Positions 53,355 to 60,758 of a stretch of DNA of 64,000 bases are shown piece after piece. The translations under genes and the position numbers were made by a program. The DNA is from Rhodococcus wratislaviensis (lineage in GTDB: Bacteria; Actinomycetota; Actinomycetes; Mycobacteriales; Mycobacteriaceae), in NCBI RefSeq assembly GCF_900455735.1, contig NZ_UAUI01000024.1, positions 282,501 through 346,500 on the forward strand. Direction: 5' to 3'. Below the pieces are notes generated by a model. The model saw only the letters and a list, made by a program, of their open reading frames with translations, ran no database searches and was not told the origin of the DNA. Position 1 is the first letter of the stretch; each line of letters starts with the position of its first letter.

Positions 53355-53873
53355 TCAGACCAGGACCGGGGGACCGCGACGCGAAATGCTCGCGCGCAGC
53401 AGGGCGTCCACGGGGTTCGCGGGACGCGCCGGGACGTGCGTCGTCGTCACCACCGAAATGCGCTGCGGTGCGCCGCGGAGCACCACCCGCCAGACGTGGA
53501 CGAGGGGGCCGTACAGCCGCTCGGCGTTCGCGATCAGCAGCGCGCAGATCACGGTGGCGGCGGCGTGCGCGGCCAGCATCGGCACGGCGGGGACCGCCGA
53601 GTGCACGTGCGAGGTGAGCGTGAGCGCGAAGTGTCCGGCCACCTGGCCGACACCGAGGACACCGGCGAGCGCGAGCGGTCCGTGGACACGGGCGGGCAGC
53701 TGCGCGGTTACCGCGCCGACACCGCTGCACGTGACGAACAGCAGGGTCAGGGCCGCGGATTCGGGGAGGCCGCCCCCACCGATGCCGTGCGCGGCGACCG
53801 CGAGAGCGGCCACGAGCGCGCCGACCGCCGAGCCCCGAAGGGTGGCGGTCGCGGCGGGGCGGGCGGGGGACAT
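53355..53873 (-). CDS. Membrane protein of unknown function (copper operon)
   Basis: This 172-aa protein has about four hydrophobic helices with scattered histidines inside or next to them (VAAHGIGGG, VAGHFALTLTSHVHS, LAAHAAATV). It ends in a basic tail (RASISRRGPPVLV). I do not recognise a named family. The gene is 41 bases upstream of the YcnI gene on the same strand, so it probably belongs to the copper operon, perhaps as a membrane metal-binding component. Confidence 0.7.
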   Translation of the reverse strand: MSPARPAATATLRGSAVGALVAALAVAAHGIGGGGLPESAALTLLFVTCSGVGAVTAQLPARVHGPLALAGVLGVGQVAGHFALTLTSHVHSAVPAVPMLAAHAAATVICALLIANAERLYGPLVHVWRVVLRGAPQRISVVTTTHVPARPANPVDALLRASISRRGPPVLV

Positions 53874-53890
53874 TGCGGTGGGTCGGTCGT

Positions 53891-54544
53891 TCAGCGCACG
53901 CCGAGGCGGGCGAGGAGATCGGCTTCGACTCCGTCGAGTTCGGACGAGATGGCGTGATGGGCGGCCTTGCGGCGGGCCTGCGGCATCTGCTCGGCCGCGC
54001 GGACGGCGGTGCTGAGATCACCGAGGCGGTCGCGGATGGCGGCGGCGAACTTCTGCGTCTCCGCGTCGTCCGGCTTCTGCCCGAGGATCTCCGTGGTGGA
54101 GCTTTCGGCGCCGGCGATGCGGGCGCTGAGCTTGGCGCCGTGCCCGGTGAAGTTGGCGAGCTGGTCGATGTCGACGCCCATCCGGTCGGCACGGCGGGCA
54201 TCGATCTGCCCGCGCACGACCGTGGCGGCGCGGTAGGCGATCGGCAGCAGCACCGGCGTCAGCAGGCGTGCGACACCGAGGTACTTGCGGACGGCGGCGA
54301 CCGTGAAACCCTTCTGGGCTGCGGCCTTCTCCTCGGCCTTCAACGCAGCGATCTGAGCCTTCTCGACCTTCTTCAGCGACTTCAGCTCGGCAGCCTCGAG
54401 CTTGCGGCCGGCCTTGGCGGCCTGCTTGTCGCGCTTCCGTTCGTTTCGCGCGCTCAGCTTCGCCTCCACTCCGGCCTTGTGCCTGAGTGCCTTGGCTTCC
54501 GCCTTGCGGGTGGCTCGGGACTTACGTTTCTTCAACAACCCCAT
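53891..54544 (-). CDS. Coiled-coil protein, DUF6474-like
   Basis: This protein of about 217 aa starts with a highly basic Lys/Arg/Ala-rich coiled coil (residues 1-85, GLLKKRKSRATRKAEAKALRHKAG). A short hydrophobic stretch (LGVARLLTPVLLPIAYRAATVV) and a helical C-terminal half follow. It looks like the DUF6474 family of mycolic-acid bacteria, but this name is from memory only. The ATG at 54544 fits better than upstream starts. The function is unknown, and the coiled coil plus helix suggests a membrane-associated structural role. Confidence 0.72.
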   Translation of the reverse strand: MGLLKKRKSRATRKAEAKALRHKAGVEAKLSARNERKRDKQAAKAGRKLEAAELKSLKKVEKAQIAALKAEEKAAAQKGFTVAAVRKYLGVARLLTPVLLPIAYRAATVVRGQIDARRADRMGVDIDQLANFTGHGAKLSARIAGAESSTTEILGQKPDDAETQKFAAAIRDRLGDLSTAVRAAEQMPQARRKAAHHAISSELDGVEADLLARLGVR

Positions 54545-54706
54545 CGAAAAGACCCCTTTTCCTGGTGTTTCAGCGCAGCCCACGCTACCAACTGCATCCG
54601 GTGCTTCGGGATCAGCCTAGGGGAGCACATAATCTTCGTCATCGTGTGTTCCCATATCGGTCAGCAATCAGAACCCGACGCCTCTCCCGGAAAGGCGTCG
54701 GGGACG

Positions 54707-56263
54707 GTGATCGATGCCAGCGCACTGACGCGGTGCCGCCACCGGGTGCACCTCGATGCGGCGTTCCCCGAACAACTCGCGGCCGCACCCGAGGACCCGG
54801 GGGTCCGCCAGCGTCAGGATGCCGCCGCCGCCAAGCGCGAAGCCGTCCGCCGGATCCTCACCGATCATGCGCCGGAACGGTGGGTGCAGATCGACACCGA
54901 GCAGAGCCTGCGCCTGCGGGCCGAGGACACCCTGGCCGCGTGCGAGGCGGGCGCGGACCGGATCTGGGGAGCCGTGCTCCCACTCGACCGGGTCGCCGGC
55001 CGGCGGGCACGCTGCGAGATCCTCATCCGTGACGAGGACCACGGCGGGTACATCCCGGTGATCGTCGTCAACCACAAGGTCACCGACCCCGGCCGCGGCG
55101 CGGTGACATCGGACATGTTCGAGTGGAAGCCGCGGGAGGACGCGGCGCGGAAGCCGCGCAGCCAGGTCCGCGACCAGATGCGCGTCGCGCAGGTGTACCG
55201 GATGCTCGAGCGGCACGGGTACGCGAGTCCGGCCCTCGTGGCAGGCGCGATCGGCTACGGCTCCGACGTCATTTTCGTGCACGACCTCACCACCATCCTC
55301 GACGACTACGACGAACGCTTCGCCGACCGGCTCGCCGTCGCCCGCGGGGAATCGGCGACCGTGCCGTCGAGGATCGGCGAATGCCGTTCCTGCCCGTGGT
55401 GGCCCGGCTGCGAGGAGCAGCTGACCCAGACACACGACGTGAGCCTGGTGGCCACCGGTTCGCGCGCCGACATGCTGCGCGACGCGGGCTGCCACACCAT
55501 CGACGACCTCGCGGCGTGGGACCGCGAACCGCTCGAGGACTGGCCGCACGGCGCGTTCGAGGACGCCGTCGTCACCGCGAAGGCGTGGCTCGCCGGAGCG
55601 CCGCTGGTGCGGCGGTTCCCGGAGATCCGGGTGACCCGTGCCGACGTCGAGGTCGACGTCGACATGGAGAGCTACCAGGAGCACGGCGCCTACCTGTGGG
55701 GCACGCTCCTCAACGTGGACGGGGTGTCGGCGTACCGGCCGTTCGTCAGCTGGGATCCGGTGCCGACGCAGGACGAGGCGCGGTCGTTCGCGGAATTCTG
55801 GACGTGGCTGATGGCCGAGCGGGAAGCGGCGGCGCTGAGCGGCAGGACCTTCGCCGCGTACTGCTATTCGCGGTCCGCGGAGGACAAGTGGCTGCTGGAC
55901 TCCGCCCGCCGGTTCGCCGGGGCGCCCGGCATCCCCACCGAGGCCGAGATCCGCGAATTCATCGACAGCCCACAATGGGTCGACATCTACCAGGCCGTCA
56001 GCGACCAGTTCATCTGCCCGGGCGGCAAGGGTCTCAAGAAGATCGCCCCGGTCGCCGGATTCCGGTGGCGCGACGCCGACGCCGGCGGTGAAGCGTCGAT
56101 GAGCTGGTACCGCGAAGCCGTCGGCTACGACGGCGAACCCGACCTCACCCAGCGTGAACGACTGCTGCAATACAACGAGGACGACGTGATCGCCACGAAA
56201 GTACTGCGCGAATGGATGTCGGATCGGGCCGAGAAGGAGATCCCGCTCGCGTCCGACCTCTAG
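54707..56263 (+). CDS. TM0106-family RecB-like nuclease with DEDD exonuclease-like domain
   Basis: This protein of about 518 aa has an N-terminal RecB/Cas4-like domain. Single Cys10 (LTRCRHR) and a trio Cys226, Cys229 and Cys235 (CRSCPWWPGC) match the iron-sulfur staple of Cas4/AddB-type nucleases. The nuclease core includes IPVIVVNHKVTD. A C-terminal RNase H-like half follows, with Asp319/Glu321 (DVDMESY) and YNEDDVIATKVL. It may cleave DNA or RNA ends. The GTG at 54707 is chosen, though GTG 54644 is possible. It stands alone with no CRISPR or repair genes nearby. Confidence 0.83.
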   Translation: MIDASALTRCRHRVHLDAAFPEQLAAAPEDPGVRQRQDAAAAKREAVRRILTDHAPERWVQIDTEQSLRLRAEDTLAACEAGADRIWGAVLPLDRVAGRRARCEILIRDEDHGGYIPVIVVNHKVTDPGRGAVTSDMFEWKPREDAARKPRSQVRDQMRVAQVYRMLERHGYASPALVAGAIGYGSDVIFVHDLTTILDDYDERFADRLAVARGESATVPSRIGECRSCPWWPGCEEQLTQTHDVSLVATGSRADMLRDAGCHTIDDLAAWDREPLEDWPHGAFEDAVVTAKAWLAGAPLVRRFPEIRVTRADVEVDVDMESYQEHGAYLWGTLLNVDGVSAYRPFVSWDPVPTQDEARSFAEFWTWLMAEREAAALSGRTFAAYCYSRSAEDKWLLDSARRFAGAPGIPTEAEIREFIDSPQWVDIYQAVSDQFICPGGKGLKKIAPVAGFRWRDADAGGEASMSWYREAVGYDGEPDLTQRERLLQYNEDDVIATKVLREWMSDRAEKEIPLASDL

Positions 56264-56300
56264 GCTGCAAGACAGGGCCCGATTCGGTAGGGGTGGTCAG

Positions 56301-56975
56301 GTGGAGGTGCCGAAGACATCCACGACGCTGCGGTTCGCTCTGCTCCTCACCGCCGCGGGCGGCTTCCTCGACGCCTACACCTACATCAGCCGCGGCGGGG
56401 TCTTCGCGAACGCCCAGACCGGCAACGTCATCCTCATGGCCATCGACCTGTCGGAGCGGCACTTCCACGCCGCCCGGGCACACCTGTGGCCGATCCTCGC
56501 GTTCATCGTCGGTGTCGCGTTCGCGCACCTGCTCAAGGGCGAACTCGCCCACAGCGTCTTCGACCACCCGATCCGGATCGCCATGGGCGCGCAGATCGTC
56601 GTCCTCGTCGCGGTCGCGTTCGTTCCCCCGGACGTCCCCAACGCGCTGGTCACCGTTCCCATCGCTTTCGTCGCCGCCATGCAGTTCGGCCTGTTCCGCA
56701 CCATCGGGTCGCTGTCGTACATCGCCGTCGCCACCACCGGCAACCTCATGCGCTTCACCGAATCGGCGTACGCCGCATTCATCGAGAAGGTCCCCGAATC
56801 GCGTCAGCACACCCGGGTGTACGCCGCCATCGTCAGCAGCTTCGCCGGTGGGGCCGTCGTCGGAGCGTTCGCCACCCGCTACTTCGGCGGATCCGCCGCC
56901 TGGATCCCCGCCGCCCTCCTGTGCGGAGCCCTCGTGCTGTTCTACATCGACGACAGGCGGCGTCGCCGCCTGTGA
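56301..56975 (+). CDS. YoaK family (DUF1275) membrane protein
   Basis: This 224-aa protein has six hydrophobic segments and the DUF1275 start LLLTAAGGFLDAYTYISRGGVFANAQTGNVI, plus MQFGLFRTIGSLSYIAVATTGNLM. The family is widespread and unassigned, and a transporter role is often assumed. A GTG start at 56301 with AGGGGTGG upstream is used. The stop codon lies inside palindromic element C copy 2. Confidence 0.87.
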   Translation: MEVPKTSTTLRFALLLTAAGGFLDAYTYISRGGVFANAQTGNVILMAIDLSERHFHAARAHLWPILAFIVGVAFAHLLKGELAHSVFDHPIRIAMGAQIVVLVAVAFVPPDVPNALVTVPIAFVAAMQFGLFRTIGSLSYIAVATTGNLMRFTESAYAAFIEKVPESRQHTRVYAAIVSSFAGGAVVGAFATRYFGGSAAWIPAALLCGALVLFYIDDRRRRRL

Positions 56976-57014
56976 GCGGTTGACGAGTCCCTGGACTCTT
57001 CAGGCACGCACGGG
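56969..57014. repeat. Palindromic element, family C copy 2
   Basis: A 22-bp imperfect inverted repeat (16 of 22 pairs) with a 2-nt loop (56969-56990 with 56993-57014) contains TTGACGAGTC, as in copy 1 at 15380. It overlaps the stop codons of both convergent genes (56973-56975 and 57000-57002). Confidence 0.8.
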
Positions 57015-57629
57015 CGGCGAAGCCGCAACTCCGAGGGAATAGGCGCCGACGATCTTCGGCGTAGATGTCTCGTAGAACCGGTCGAGGTCTGTCATCTCGA
57101 ATCCGGCGTTCGTCACCAGGGTGGGAATGTCGCGGGTGAGGTGGCACCCACCGGCCACCGTCTTCTGGATCGGTTCGAGCCGGCGCTGCCACCGCTGGAC
57201 GTTCTCGTCCGGGGCGAGACCGTGCTCGACGAAATGCAATGTGCCGCCCGGTTTCAGGACACGCCGGACCTCCCGGAGCGCGGCGTCGACGTCCGGGATG
57301 GTGCACATCGTCCACGTCGACAGTGCGGTGTCGAAACTGTTGTCCGGGAAGGGGAGCGACTGGCCGTCCAGGCCGGACCGTTCGACCGGGGTCGTCGACG
57401 CGTCCAGGCGCTTGCCCGCCAGCTTCCAGCCGAGGTCGGCGGGTTCGACGGCGCTCACCGAATCGACGGCGGCCGGGTAGAACGGGACGTTGAGGCCCGA
57501 CCCGAATCCGATCTCCACCACGCGCCCGTGCAGACCGGCGCAGACGTGTCGCCGCGTCGGCTCCGTGAACTTCATCCCGCAACTGATGTCGACGAGTCGC
57601 GGAACGATCCGGTCGGAGTAGAAACCCAT
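57000..57629 (-). CDS. Class I SAM-dependent methyltransferase
   Basis: This 209-aa methyltransferase has motif I VVEIGFGSGLNVPFYP, an acidic residue in SAVEPAD, motif II region FDTALSTWTMCTIPD and GGTLHFVEHG. The start MGFYSDRIVPRLVDISCG and the CGHLTRDI-like segment match the UbiE/COQ5-type small methyltransferases often linked to membrane lipids or thiol compounds. The acceptor is unknown. The ATG at 57629 has GGGAGG five bases upstream. Confidence 0.87.
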   Translation of the reverse strand: MGFYSDRIVPRLVDISCGMKFTEPTRRHVCAGLHGRVVEIGFGSGLNVPFYPAAVDSVSAVEPADLGWKLAGKRLDASTTPVERSGLDGQSLPFPDNSFDTALSTWTMCTIPDVDAALREVRRVLKPGGTLHFVEHGLAPDENVQRWQRRLEPIQKTVAGGCHLTRDIPTLVTNAGFEMTDLDRFYETSTPKIVGAYSLGVAASPPVRA

Positions 57630-57660
57630 GCCCACCTCCCAGCGAAGGGCGCGGAGCCGC

Positions 57661-58428
57661 CTACCGCGGCGCCATGCGCAGAGCGCCGTCCATACGAATG
57701 GTCTCACCGTTGAGGTAGTCGTGTTCGACGATCATCTGGGCGAGTTGTGCGTATTCGGCGGGCTGACCGAGGCGGGAGGGGAACGGGACACCCGCTTCGA
57801 GGCCCTTGCGGTATTCGTCGGTGACGCCGGCGAGCATCGGGGTGTCGATGATGCCGGGGGCGATGGTGTTGACGCGGATGCCGAACTGCGCGAGGTCGCG
57901 GGCGGCGGGGACGGTCATGCCGTGCACGCCGCCCTTGGATGCGGAGTAGGCGATCTGGCCGATCTGGCCCTCGAACGCGGCGACGGACGCGGTGTTGATG
58001 ATGACGCCGCGCTGCCCGGACGCGTCGACGGTGTCGGTCTTGGCGATGGCGTCGGCGGCGAGGCGCATCACGTTGAACGTGCCGAGGAGGTTGACGGTGA
58101 TGACGGTGCGGAACAGTTCGAGGTCGTGCGGGCCCTTCTTCGACAGGATGCGGCCGGCCCAGCCGACGCCGGCGCAGTTGACGACGATGCGCAGCGGCAG
58201 ACCCGATTCGACGATCTTGTCGATGGCGGCCTGGACCTCGTCGCCGCTGGTGACATCGGTGGCGAGGAGGGTCACGCCGTCGGGGACGTTGTCGCCGGCG
58301 CGCTCGATGGACTGCTGCAGGTCGAGTCCGAACACGGTGGCGCCGGCGTCGGCGAGACGCTTGGCGGTGGCGGCGCCGAGCCCGGAGGCTGCTCCGGTGA
58401 CCAGTGCGGCGGTTCCCTGAATTTCCAC
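57661..58428 (-). CDS. 3-hydroxyacyl-CoA dehydrogenase, SDR type (HSD10-like)
   Basis: This SDR of about 255 aa has TGAASGLG near residue 11, NCAG, and Ser148, Tyr161 and Lys165. The HSD10 landmarks GVIINTASVAAFEGQIGQ and ETIRMDGALRMAPR match the paralogue at 12747. It would act on 3-hydroxyacyl-CoA or related secondary alcohols. The GTG at 58428 has AAGGA eight bases upstream, and the ATG at 58437 overlaps that ribosome-binding site, so the GTG is preferred. Confidence 0.9.
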   Translation of the reverse strand: MEIQGTAALVTGAASGLGAATAKRLADAGATVFGLDLQQSIERAGDNVPDGVTLLATDVTSGDEVQAAIDKIVESGLPLRIVVNCAGVGWAGRILSKKGPHDLELFRTVITVNLLGTFNVMRLAADAIAKTDTVDASGQRGVIINTASVAAFEGQIGQIAYSASKGGVHGMTVPAARDLAQFGIRVNTIAPGIIDTPMLAGVTDEYRKGLEAGVPFPSRLGQPAEYAQLAQMIVEHDYLNGETIRMDGALRMAPR

Positions 58429-58597
58429 AGTTCGCATCCTTACGTTCCCGGCGACCTCCGTTGGCCGACCCTGGTGACCTGCACCATAACGCCCGCTCGG
58501 TGTGACGGCAGAGGCGAGGGAAACCTCGTGGGCGCGGGGAGCGGGTATTTTGTCTTCTCGCGCGGATCAGGGGACGCGCAGGACCGTAGGGGGACGG

Positions 58598-58963
58598 ATG
58601 ACCGAGGATCGGCTCGAAGTGGACCGCGATGCGTTGGTGCGGTGCATCGCCGCATGCGCCGTGTTGGCGGCCGACATGCAGGATCTGCGAGAGCGCGCGC
58701 ACCGCGAACTCGCGCCCGAGAGCTTCGGTCTCGGCGAAACCCATCTGCGGTCGGCGGCGGAACTGGCTGCGCGGTTCCGGGCGACGGCGATCGGCGGCCC
58801 GGGCGTCGCCGTCGAGAACTCGGCGGCCGGGACGTTCGCGGCGCACGAGCGTTACGCGCTGGACCTGAAGGCGACGTTCGAAGCGGCGCTGGCCCGGTAC
58901 GACGAACAGGACGCGGCGACGGCACACCGCCTCGCGCAACTCCGACCACACGCGAGTCAGTGA
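58598..58963 (+). CDS. Small helical protein, EspC/WXG100-like (ESX-associated family)
   Basis: This 121-aa protein is almost wholly helical, with two long helices separated by a short GxG-containing loop. It begins LEVDRDALVRCIAACAVLAADMQDLRERAHRELAP, a pattern of the EspC-like ESX secretion-associated family. No other type VII secretion gene is in the window, so the match is tentative. The ATG at 58598 is preceded by GGGGGACGG. The gene overlaps the convergent ZnF-UBP gene by seven bases. Confidence 0.55.
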   Translation: MTEDRLEVDRDALVRCIAACAVLAADMQDLRERAHRELAPESFGLGETHLRSAAELAARFRATAIGGPGVAVENSAAGTFAAHERYALDLKATFEAALARYDEQDAATAHRLAQLRPHASQ

Positions 58964-59304
58964 ATGAAGGCCTGCCAGTTCGGCGGAACCCGGGAGCCGG
59001 GACCGGGGATGGTCTGGTCGATCGGATGATGTTGCGGCGGGGCGAGTTCGGGGCCCTCGAAGGCCGTCTCGGTGGCGTAGTTCCAAAACCAGTTCTCGCC
59101 CGGTTCGAAGCTCCGCACGACGGGGTGGCCGGTGTCGGCGGCGTGCTTGGTGGCGTGCTGTTCCGGTGAGGAGTCACAGCACCCGATGTGGCCGCACTGC
59201 GCACACCGGCGCAGGTGCACCCACCACCCGCCGTCGCTGTCGCATTCGGCGCATCCGTCTCCGCTCGGTGGCACGCTCGGGTCGATTCCCTCCAGCTCAC
59301 CCAT
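58957..59304 (-). CDS. UBP-type zinc finger protein
   Basis: This 115-aa protein is essentially one ZnF-UBP domain: Cys18/Cys21 (CAECDSDGGWWVHLRRC), Cys34/Cys37, Cys42 and His50/His54/His60 (HATKHAADTGHPV). It ends with the strand FEPGENWFWNY and a Pro-rich tail. In eukaryotes the fold binds ubiquitin C-termini, and bacterial members recur next to flavoprotein/two-component genes with unknown ligand. The ATG overlaps the histidine-kinase stop by eight bases and has AAGGAG upstream, so it is co-translated with the kinase. Confidence 0.9.
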   Translation of the reverse strand: MGELEGIDPSVPPSGDGCAECDSDGGWWVHLRRCAQCGHIGCCDSSPEQHATKHAADTGHPVVRSFEPGENWFWNYATETAFEGPELAPPQHHPIDQTIPGPGSRVPPNWQAFIH

Positions 59305-60745
59305 CTGAGGCTCCTTCTGCTTCTGCGACTTCGGGTTCGATCGGAATGCGGACCTGGAACCGGGTGTCGCCCGGTTCGGACTCGACGCGCAGGTCACCGC
59401 GATGCTTTTTCACGACGATGCGCCAGGAGATGTCGAGGCCGAGCCCGGTTCCCTCGCCCACGGGTTTCGTGGTGAAGAACGGCTCGAAGATGCGTGACCG
59501 GATCTCTTCGGGCACACCCGGTCCGGTATCGCCGATCTCGATGAGCGCCATCTCGCCGTCGCGGCGGGTGCGGACGGTGAGGGTGCCGTGGCCGTCCATG
59601 GCGGCGACGGCGTTGTCGATGAGGTTCGTCCACACCTGGTTGAGTTCCGCGGCGTACGCGGGGATCTGCGGCAGTGTCGGGTCGTACTCCTTCACTACCG
59701 TGACGGAGTCGCCGATCTTGCGGCCGAGCATCACCAGCGAACTGTCGAGCAGTTCCCGCAGATCGACGCGCTGGTAGGGAGCACGGTCCATCTGTGAGTA
59801 CTGCTTCGCGGCGTTCACGAGCGTGGAGACCCTGGCTGTCGAGTCGGCGATCTCATTCATCAGCAGTTCGGTCTCGATGGTGTAGTTGAGCCAGCGGATC
59901 GCGCTCTCGACCATCGATTCGTCGTCGACGCTGGCGACGATCCGCTCGAGCCACGGCACGTCGAGACCCGCCTGCACGAACGTGGGCGCCAGGTCCCAGC
60001 CCCCGGAGACACCGTGATCGTCGAACCAGTCGCCGAGTTCGTCCTCGCGGTCGGAGGCTTCGAGCGGGGTCAGCGTCGGCGCCTTCGCCACCAGTTCGGC
60101 GGCCTCTTCCTGCAACCGGATCAACGTGGCCAGCGCCTGACTGTCGTATACGCCCGAGGCGATCACGCTCAGCTTCTGCCGCATGTGCGACACCCGGTCG
60201 CGGAGCGATGCCGTCGCCCGGACCGCGGCCGCCGCCGGGTTGTTGAGCTCGTGCGTGAGCCCCGCCGACAGCGACCCCAGCGCGAGGAGGCGTTCCCGCT
60301 GATCGACGACCTGCTTCGCGCTCTGTTTACCGAAGAACAGCCCCTCCAGCAGGTGCACGGCCATCGGGAACCACTCACGCATCAGCTGCCCGAAACGGTC
60401 GGCGTCGAGGACGAAGAACCTCGACGGGGCGGTGACGCGCATCGACGCGGTGTACGTCTGGGGTGCGCGGTCACCGAGGTACGACTGCCAGGCCCCGGCG
60501 TACACGCCGCGCTGCGATGTCCGGTTGAACTCGATCTCCTCGCCACCCGACAGCTTGCTCAGCACGAGCTCGCCTTCGATCAGCACGTAGAAGCACGTCG
60601 CGACCTCACCCTCCGCGTACACGGGGCCGGGTTCGATCAGTTCGACGTGCCCTTTCTCGCACAGCTGCTCGAGCTGGTGGTCGGTGAGCTTCTCGAAGAG
60701 GAACAACGTCCTCAGCTCGGGGGGATTGCACGAAAGTTGGGTCAT
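59297..60745 (-). CDS. Cyclic-nucleotide-domain histidine kinase
   Basis: This 482-aa soluble kinase has an N-terminal CRP/cNMP-binding domain (about 10-135; EGEVATCFYVLIEGELVLSK). A HisKA helix follows with His165 in LSAGLTHELNNPAAA, then a helical insert, then HATPase_c (NLIDNAVAAMDG, GDTGPGVP, GTGLGLDIS). It would phosphorylate the receiver domain of the flavoprotein encoded 13 bases upstream. The cNMP domain may sense a nucleotide or act as a redox/ligand pocket. It has no membrane helices. Confidence 0.9.
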   Translation of the reverse strand: MTQLSCNPPELRTLFLFEKLTDHQLEQLCEKGHVELIEPGPVYAEGEVATCFYVLIEGELVLSKLSGGEEIEFNRTSQRGVYAGAWQSYLGDRAPQTYTASMRVTAPSRFFVLDADRFGQLMREWFPMAVHLLEGLFFGKQSAKQVVDQRERLLALGSLSAGLTHELNNPAAAAVRATASLRDRVSHMRQKLSVIASGVYDSQALATLIRLQEEAAELVAKAPTLTPLEASDREDELGDWFDDHGVSGGWDLAPTFVQAGLDVPWLERIVASVDDESMVESAIRWLNYTIETELLMNEIADSTARVSTLVNAAKQYSQMDRAPYQRVDLRELLDSSLVMLGRKIGDSVTVVKEYDPTLPQIPAYAAELNQVWTNLIDNAVAAMDGHGTLTVRTRRDGEMALIEIGDTGPGVPEEIRSRIFEPFFTTKPVGEGTGLGLDISWRIVVKKHRGDLRVESEPGDTRFQVRIPIEPEVAEAEGASDG

Positions 60746-60758
60746 GGTCTGCCCCCGG

